Shown here: positions 56,975 through 64,000 of the stretch, one piece after another
How positions within the stretch are numbered: position 1 is the first letter of the stretch
How the letters are laid out: every line of letters starts with the position of its first letter
Assembly (NCBI GenBank): GCA_015183035.1
Contig: JACZZP010000015.1
Coordinates: 1,798,001-1,862,000, forward strand
Source: Meloidogyne chitwoodi
Taxonomy: Eukaryota; Nematoda; Chromadorea; Rhabditida; Meloidogynidae
DNA: 64,000 nucleotides
Direction of reading: 5' to 3'
The notes under the pieces: generated by a model
The model's database searches: none
Seen by the model: the letters and a program-made list of their open reading frames with translations, nothing else
Told to the model about the DNA's origin: nothing
Translations under genes and position numbers: made by a program

Positions 56975-57817
56975 TTAATTAAAAATATTTTATTTATTTA
57001 TTTTTATTTTTCTTCTGATCTCTTTTTCTGCCCCCAAAAATTGTTTGAAAATTTAGATATTCACTCTCCTATATAATTATTTTATAATTGTTTGTATTTT
57101 TTTAAATTTAATTTTGTGTTTATTTAATTTTTAATTATATTATTGACTGCAATTCTCTCTTTATATTCTTATGCTTTCATATTTCGCACACAGCGCATTT
57201 TTTATATTTTTAATTTTGTAAAATAAAAAAAGTTTTTGCCCAGACTCAAAATGAATTTGAATAAATTAGCAAGTTTTATATTTTTCGAATTTTTTACATT
57301 ATGATATTTATACAGTATTCAACAAAAAATGTAAAAATATCAAAATGTCGAAAATACGAAAAATATAAAACTTTCTAATCTGCTTAGGCCATTTAGAGTC
57401 TAAGCAAAAACTTTAAAAAATTTTTAGAGGGTTAACGGTTCGTAGGATTTTTCCAAAATTTTTTCCATAAAGCTGGACAATTTATTTTGAATTTTTAGAC
57501 AAAAATTTTTCAAAATTTTCCCCCAAAATTTCATTTTTCAAAGGAGTTATGAGCATTTGAAATCTTTTTTAAAATAAAAATTATATTTATATAACATTTT
57601 TAAATGAAAAATTTATTGACGTTTGTGGTGTAGTGGTTAGTGTTATCGCCTACAACTGCTATGGGGCGGGTTCGAATCCTTTCGGCTCCGTTTAATTTTT
57701 AATTGACTTTGCGAATAAAAATTTTATTTTTTACAAATTAGAAATACAAAAAAATTAAAGTCAAAGGGAAATAAAAGTATTAGAGGTCTAATAAATAAGA
57801 AAAATAATTAAAAAAAA
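56975..57817. other. intergenic with fold-back repeat
   Basis: Between convergent SET-4 and MIOS. An imperfect inverted repeat (AGCAAGTTTTATATTTTTCG at about 57269 with its complement at about 57356-57376) makes a fold-back of about 110 bp. A tRNA-like sequence sits at 57617-57690. Confidence 0.5.
57617..57690 (+). repeat. tRNA-like sequence, intergenic
   Basis: TGTGGTGTAGTGGTTAGTGT (A box, Glu/Asp-tRNA-like) and GGCGGGTTCGAATCC (B box), ending TCGGCTCCG. The 5' side does not pair with the 3' end. Pseudogene or tRNA-derived element. Confidence 0.5.
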
Positions 57818-60800
57818 TTAGGGAAGGCAATTATTATTATTATTATTTTCTTCACCACCAAGTGAACATTTACAATCACAACCAGAAGATGCACATATTG
57901 AATGTTCATTAAACCAATCTCGTATATGAGCTAAATGACCTCCATGAGAACATAAAGCACACCACACAAACCTTTTTTAATTAAAAATAAATAAATTTTA
58001 AACTCTCGTTATAAGGACACCCTTGGGATAACACAAAGAGAGGTTACTACAAAGATCAGAATTTTCTTTTCTGTTAAAATTTTTCAAAATGTAAACTTAT
58101 CAAAAAATTCTTGTTTGATATTAAGGCACCGGTGAGCCAATACCTTAGGGTGTCCTTATAACGAGAGTTTCAACTTTTTACCAAATAAAATAATAATTTT
58201 CCTTTACCTACCAATGATCAATTACTGTAGAATTCTTTTCTTTAATAATATTACTAGAATTCATCAAAATTTCCATTTCAACATTTTCAGGTTCCACTTG
58301 AGTACCCAAACTTTTACGACAAATAATACATTTTGGTAAAGGTTTTTTACAAATACAGGAAAGAGTTCTTGTTCTAGCTGAATGTGATGATGATCCTCCC
58401 ATTCGACGATTAAATGTATTTGTATTACTTAATATTTTTGGTGTTCTTAAATTTTCTATACGACTAGCAATTGAGGGATATATTGGAGTTCCACAAAAGT
58501 TACAGGCAATTACTGCCTTTAAAAATATAAAATTAAAAGAATATTTCAAAATATAAATAAATTAAAAATAAACCTGAATATTAGCTACATTAGGTCTAAC
58601 ATCCGCTTCATCATAATGAGTATTTGGACGAAGAAAAGTACAAAGAAAAGTTTTTTGTAACCTTAAAAATTAAATTTTATTTAATTTTTAAATAATAAAA
58701 CCATAATTTCCATTGATTTAATAATTCTATATAATCTCTGAAACATAAAAGACTTTTTCTTCTTAAATTGTTTACATCCTCTGAGTCGCTAGAAATTAAA
58801 TAAATATTTTTAAAAAATTAAATTAATTTATACATTGCTCTTTCCAATAATTCTGATGATTTTATTCCAATAAGTGACGAATCGTTAATAAAACGACAGC
58901 CTTGGAAACAATTTCCAACAGACAAGAGAAGGGTAACTGTTTGAATATCAAATGTAATATCCAAATAACTTAAAATAATTATTATTTTAAAAAATAAAAT
59001 TATTTAAATTTATTTTACCGATGTAAAACTAAATGAGAAGTATTATCATCTTCTAATCCAACTATAAAAAGAGTACTTAAAGGAAGTGAAATTAAAAGTT
59101 CATTTTTAAGTTTTTCTAATGCAGAATTTAAAAAATCATCGTCCATATGAAGCACTGCAAAGGCTAATTTATCTTCCAAGCGAATATTCTTAAAAAAATA
59201 AAATATAAAATTTAATAAAAATCTTTACAACACTTAACTAAGGAACTGACAGTAAAAATAAATTAAATGTTTGTCAAATATTTTATAAATTGTAAATAAA
59301 ATAAGTAATTATTTTTGCAAACTTTCCGGAATGTTTTACAAATTGTAATAGACAGGTAGAATTATTTTTTACAATTTTCCGGAATAATTTTAAAAAATTA
59401 CGGAAGGTTTACAAAAATTATAAAAAGCGCAATTTTTTTATACAAACTTTCCGGAATGTTTTACAAATTGTAAATAAAAGGCGGAATTATTTTTTAATTT
59501 GAGAACAATTAATTTTTTAATAAAATAAAAAACACTTACACTCTCAAAAATTTCATTATAAATTTTATTGTAAATTTTATCACGTCTAGCAAGGAACTAA
59601 AAAATAATTAATTTAAAAATTAATTAAAAAATAATTTTATTATTTTTCTTTTACTTTAACAATAGCAAGTAAATAAACATCATCACTTAATTCTTCACAA
59701 ACATTTTCATAATTAGGTACACGAACACCATCATAACGTTGAAATATATTTAAAATAACATCTAAAAATGAGTTTATAAATTTTATTTTTTTTTTAAATA
59801 AAATTTTAAAATTTTAATTACCAGCCATTTTTTGATAGGAATTAATTATTTCAGGTTCTCTATTTGCAATAAATTCTTGTGAGTTTACACGTTCATTAAA
59901 TTCTTTTAAATACTTTAAAAAAATTTAATTTAATTTTTAAAAAATAAAATAAATTATTACATCCAAACAAAGCATTCCCTGTACACAAAATAAAGCAATT
60001 GCTGCTATTCTAGTAATTTCCTCAACATTTCCATTAGCAAAAAAATCATCAAGTACACATTTACATTCTTCTCTATCACTATAATTTGGCCAATTACACA
60101 TTCTAAGGACTTTAAGTCTTGAATCATTAATAAATAACTTTAAAAAATAATAAATTAATTTTTTAAATTTAAGCAAACTCTATTTCGAAAAGTAATTTCA
60201 TCATGTTTAATGGTAGAAGTAGCTTTAGCTCCAGCAAGTATATGTTTAACACCAACAAAACTTTAAAAATAAAATATTCAAAAATATAAATTTAAAATAA
60301 ACATTGTTCCGTATGTTTTATGCATTTCACCAGCATCGGGAGAATGAAACATTGAATAAATCCAATGCCAACAAAAGCGGAGGTCATCGTTTGCAAATTT
60401 GTCAGTTTCAATAACTTTGAGAGAACTGTCGATTAATGCTTTTAAAAAAATAAATTAATATTTTTTTGAATTTAAATTAATATTTACTTTGTGTACAATT
60501 TAAAGTATTTCCATATCCATAACCATCCAATGCTCTTTGTTTTAATATTTTTACTTTATCCGCATTAGGAGGAACATTTTTAAATCCATTTTCAAATTTT
60601 AATCTTCTCCCTGTAGCCAAGGCAAATTCATTATCACAAGAAATTGAAGTTGAAATATCTTCTCTATTCTAAAAAATAAAATATATTTAATTATTTTTAT
60701 TTAAATTTATTTACTTCAATTATTGCAATATTTTTCGATAATTCATTCATATTAAATGTTGAAGACAAAAAAATAATACGATTAGTAATATGAGGATGCC

Positions 60801-62988
60801 AATCAAATGAAGCTAATTTTGGAATGCCTGGAACCTGTTAAATATAAATTTATTTAAAAATTAGTAAAACTTGACTAAATTAAAAGAAAATAAAAAAAGT
60901 TAAATTACAATCTACAAATTGTAAACAGAGAAGTGGAATTATTTTATAAGTTTTTCCGGAATGTTTTACAGTTTTTCCGGAATGTTTACAATTTTCCGGA
61001 ATGTTTACAAATTTTCCGGAATGTTTTACAGTTTTTCAGGAATGTTTAAAAGTTTTCCGGAATGTTTTACAGTTTTTCCAGAATGTTTACAAATTTTTCC
61101 GGAATGTTTTACAAATTTTCCGGAATGTTTTACAATTTTTCCGGAATGTTTTACAGTTTTTCCGGAATGTTTTACAGTTTTTCCGGAATGTTTACAAATT
61201 TTTCCGGAATGTTTTACAAATTTTCCGGAATGTTTACAATTTTCCGGAATGTTTTACAATTTTTCCGGAATGTTTTACAGTTTTTCCGGAATGTTTAAAA
61301 TTTTTCCGGAATGTTTCACAGTTTTTCCGGAATGTTTTACAGTTTTTCCGGAATGTTTTACAAATTTTCCGGAATGTTTACAATTTTCCGGAATGTTTTA
61401 CAATTTTTCCGGAATGTTTACAATTTTCCGGAATGTTTTACAATTTTTCCGGAATTTTTACAGTTTTCCGGAATGTTTTACAGTTTTTCCGGAATTTTTT
61501 ACAGTTTTCCGGAATGTTTTACAAATTGTAATTTTATAAAAACAAACATAAAAAAGCTTGTTTCCATAAACATAACCAGCCATTTCACTGCGTGGATTTG
61601 AATTATTATTATTATTTTGTTGACATGTAATATTACATTCATCAATAACTTCAAATTTATCTTGTTGTGTAAAAGCATTTTTTGATATAGAAAAACTATA
61701 AAAATTTCCAGAGTCTTTGGTAATTAAAGAAAGGTCAAAACTTCGTTTAGGATGCCAACTTATTTTATTTATTATTTTATTTGATGACTAAAAAAATTAA
61801 AAAAAAAATAAATTTAAAGTAAAAAACATACGCACGCTTCAATTGCATGTACTGGCGAATAATTTAAATATCTTCTATCATAAATATATAAATAATTTCG
61901 GGAATGACATGCAAAAAGATGTCCAGCTGTTGGTTCGCTACAAACACCCATCTACAACAAAAAATTAAAAAAAAATCTTTAAAATTTTTAAATAAAAACC
62001 AAAGAAGTTTGAACGCCTAAAACACTTTGAAAATTTCCATGCTCACGAATATCAGCAATTTTTAATCCTCTACTTCCACTAATAATTAATAAATTAGGTT
62101 CATTCCTTTTTTAAAAAATTATTTAAAAAACTTAAAAATAAATAAACTTTATCCAAGAAATTCCAACAATTTTTTCAGCTAAATTTAATTCAAAAATAGA
62201 AACACTTTGCTCTCTTGGATGTTGTCGCAATAATTTAAATAAATCATAAACAACAACAGAGTAGTCTTGCCCACGACTGCTAAAACTTGAAAAGAATTTA
62301 CAATTATATTTAAGTTTTACAATTGTTTGTAAAAAAATTAAAAGAATTTAAATTCTCAGGAAAAGTTTGTAAAAAAAATAATTCCGCCTATTATTTACAA
62401 TTTTTGTAAACATTCCGGAAAGTTTGTAAAAAATAATTCCACCTTTTATTTACAATTTATACTTTAACAAATTTAAATAAAATATAAAAGAAAAGTTTAA
62501 CCGTTCATATGCAACACAAATTCTATTAGTATCAACATAACTCCATTGCATACTAGAAATACTTTTGGATATATCAGTAATGTCCCTTGCACGCCTTTAA
62601 GAGAAATATTAATTTAATTTTTTTAAAATTAATTAAACCTTAAATTAAAATCATTTTCTGTAGAGAATATATTTATTCTACCACTAGAATAGCCTAAAGC
62701 CAAAAAACTGTCAGGAGAATGATCCAATGCAAACGTATTGAGTTTATCCTTTTTTAATTAAATTAAATTTCTTTTATTTAATTTCTTTAAAATTAAAAAT
62801 AAATAAACCTGTTCTTGCCTTGTAATATTAAATGTATTTATTTGTTGAATATTTATTTTATTATCACCAAAAAGTCTTCTTTCATTTTTGTCCTGATCAC
62901 CAACAACTTGACATAATCCAAACATTTCTTGGTCAATTACAAAAAATTTGTTAGATGTTGAATTTAGCCATTTTACTGCAGGAAACAT
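57818..62988 (-). CDS. mios: MIOS (Mio/Sea4), WD40 and zinc-finger subunit of GATOR2
   Basis: About twenty exons from the ATG at 62986-62988 to the stop at 57818. The N-terminus (MFPAVKWLNSTSNKFFVIDQ) starts a WD40 propeller (FALDHSPDSFLALGYSSGRI, KISWHPKRSFDLSLITKDSG, SFDWHPHITNRIIFLSS). A long alpha-helical region follows. The C-terminus is the family's RING-like zinc cluster: ACNFCGTPI, CICKKPLPKCIICRKSLG, FVWCALCSHGGHLAHIRDWF, then CASSGCDCKC. GATOR2 activates TORC1 by opposing GATOR1 at the lysosome. Three introns carry related repeats, one hugely expanded. Exon ends were judged by eye. It is downstream of DCTN5 on the same strand, 110 bp apart. Confidence 0.87.
58000..58170. mobile_element. 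171-bp MITE in last MIOS intron
   Basis: The inverted repeats AAACTCTCGTTATAAGGACA and its complement enclose a short core with AAGGCACCGGTGAGCC. Almost the whole intron is the element. No clear target duplication. Confidence 0.75.
59225..59520. repeat. TTCCGGAATGTTTTACA-type repeat block in MIOS intron
   Basis: Several dispersed copies of AACTTTCCGGAATGTTTTAC, AATTGTAAATAAAA and GCGGAATTATTTTT. Same family as 60940-61530 and 62290-62470, but not expanded. Confidence 0.75.
60940..61535. repeat. about 30-copy minisatellite in MIOS intron
   Basis: Units of 17-22 bp, TTTTTCCGGAATGTTTTACAG with variants (T-run length; TTTACAA, TTTACAAA or TTTACAG endings), are repeated in tandem within a 710-bp intron between the exons ending LFY and beginning VPGIP. 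The core TTCCGGAA is palindromic. Long ORFs in three frames here are artefacts of the repeat. Confidence 0.93.
62290..62470. repeat. related repeat block in another MIOS intron
   Basis: Contains TTTACAATTTTTGTAAACAT, ATTCCGGAAAGTTTGTAAAA and TAATTCCGCC/TAATTCCACC in opposite orientation to the other two blocks. Same family, few copies. Confidence 0.72.
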
Positions 62989-63097
62989 TTCTTTGAATTT
63001 TTTAATATTTTTTTTTTAATTTTAAAAATGAAAAACAAAATAAAAAAATAAGAAAATTAAACAAAATAAATAAATACAAAAAAAAATAAAAAAAAAT
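62989..63097 (-). promoter_or_regulatory. short intercistronic gap DCTN5-MIOS
   Basis: 109 bp of AT-rich sequence between the DCTN5 stop and the MIOS ATG on the same strand. The length fits nematode operons. An AAAG acceptor-like site lies 2 nt before the MIOS ATG. No independent promoter element is seen. Confidence 0.4.
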
Positions 63098-63994
63098 TTA
63101 TTTAAGGCTAGTCATTGAACTTTTTAAAACAGTTTCAGGTAAATAATTATCAAAAAAACTTTGACAAACATCCGTCATTAATTGAACAGCACAAAGTATC
63201 CATTCATCTACAACTCTAGCAGGATTACCCTCAACAATAGAAAATCTTTTTTAAAAAAAATAATTTAATTAAAAAAATTAAAAACAAACGGAGGAATAAT
63301 TGTATCAGGGTAAATAACACTATTAGGCTTTATATAACAACAATTTTTGATCACACAACTTTGTCCAATGATACAACCTTCACCAATATGAACATAATTT
63401 CCAATAAAAACTGCTTGAATAACACAATTCTAATTTAAAAAAATTTTTTTATTAAATTAAAAAATTCCTTTCACATAATAAAATTACAAAAAAAATTCCC
63501 AAATTATTAAAAAAAATTCCAAACCTTTTCAATAAATATATATTCACCAAAATGTACTGGAAAGAAAGTTAGTCCTTTACTTAAATTTAAATAAAAAATT
63601 AATTTTAAAAAATTAAATTAAAATAATACCTAAAATATTTACTTGGAGGCCTAATAATTGTTGCCTTAATTTAAAAAAAAATTCCAAAATTTTTTAAATT
63701 TTTTAAAAAAACCTCTTGAATAATGCAGAATTTTCCAAAGCGTATATAAGCTTAAAAAATAAATTTTAAATAAAATATTTTAAATAATTAAATATAAACC
63801 TAAATCTCCTCTTAGCAAAACATCCCTCATCACAATTGTCTAAAAAAATTAAAAAAAAATTTTCTTTTTCTTCTTACATTTCCACTCAACATAATATTTT
63901 GTGTTCCATATGTTTTTGCTTTTCTGCTTATTTTATTTCCCTGATTTGTAATGACAATTTCTGACTGATCATATAATATTACTCCAAGCTCCAT
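63098..63994 (-). CDS. dctn5: dynactin subunit 5 (p25)
   Basis: Several small exons from the ATG at 63992-63994 to the stop at 63098. The product starts MELGVILYDQSEIVITNQGN, then KISRKAKTYGTQNIMLSGNT, IVMRDVLLRGDLAYIRFG, IIRPPSKYFSKGLTFFPVHF, and hexapeptide turns GNYVHIGEGCIIGQSCVIKN. These are the left-handed beta-helix signatures of DCTN5. The protein sits in the pointed-end complex of dynactin and helps dynein bind cargo. It is complete here, with only six bases of 5' flank in the window. It is probably the first gene of an operon with MIOS. Confidence 0.9.
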
Positions 63995-64000
63995 TTTTAT

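Noticed and set aside
60940..61535. CRISPR-like array
   Set aside because: Units abut with no unique spacers and the genome is eukaryotic; it is a minisatellite.
60961..61601. Long overlapping ORFs (up to 192 codons) of MFYSFSGMF-type repeats
   Set aside because: They are frame-independent translations of an intronic minisatellite, antisense to MIOS; all three frames stay open because the unit lacks stops.

Overview
The window is animal nuclear DNA, strongly AT-rich, with many short GT..AG introns (often 40-100 bp). The conserved genes match nematode and general metazoan proteins. Small secreted cysteine-rich proteins, compact genes and heavy MITE load point to a plant-parasitic nematode of the root-knot (Meloidogyne) type. 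That placement is inference; no marker gene for the species is present.

Layout. 1-7.4 kb is an accessory block: three tandem + strand genes for small secreted Cys-rich proteins (1228, 1929, 3740) and one inverted relative (6528-6722), interrupted by a non-autonomous hAT element (4580-5935) and by the end of a MULE-like MITE (1-88). 7.4-9.7 kb is a WDR4/Trm82 gene. 10.4-15.8 kb holds two tandem minus-strand paralogs of an unrecognised secreted type I membrane protein, one with an apparent frameshift, with MULE-like MITEs between and beyond them. 17.9-19.5 kb is a TFAP4/HLH-11 bHLH gene. 21.8-22.1 kb is another Cys-rich secreted gene. 23.3-36.1 kb is dense housekeeping: CHIC-family palmitoyl protein (-), TBC-8/SGSM RabGAP (+), phosphorylase kinase gamma (-), NAA15 (+). 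36.4-38.0 kb is a second accessory island with a Cys-rich fragment, a truncated copy of the effector cassette, a MITE and one intact Cys-rich gene. 38.4-43.9 kb holds a small UBX-domain paralog (-) and UBXN4 (+), head to head around a 1.09 kb transposon with 8-bp target duplications. 44.7-51.6 kb is a single long exon chain that starts as a kinesin-5 motor and ends as a citron-type coiled coil/C1/PH/CNH protein. Then come a lysine-rich repeat protein (-), a Suv4-20/SET-4 histone methyltransferase with a long acidic tail (+), the GATOR2 subunit MIOS (-) and dynactin p25 (DCTN5, -). The last two are only about 110 bp apart and could be an operon.

Main points of interest: the kinesin-5/citron chimera; the secreted Cys-rich family in which promoter, leader and signal peptide are nearly frozen while the mature knottin-like part varies; transposons whose target duplications can be read directly; and about a dozen tRNA-like sequences, none a good canonical tRNA, lying mostly in introns.

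Gene models were spliced by eye, so exon ends may be off by a base or two and no transcript evidence was available.
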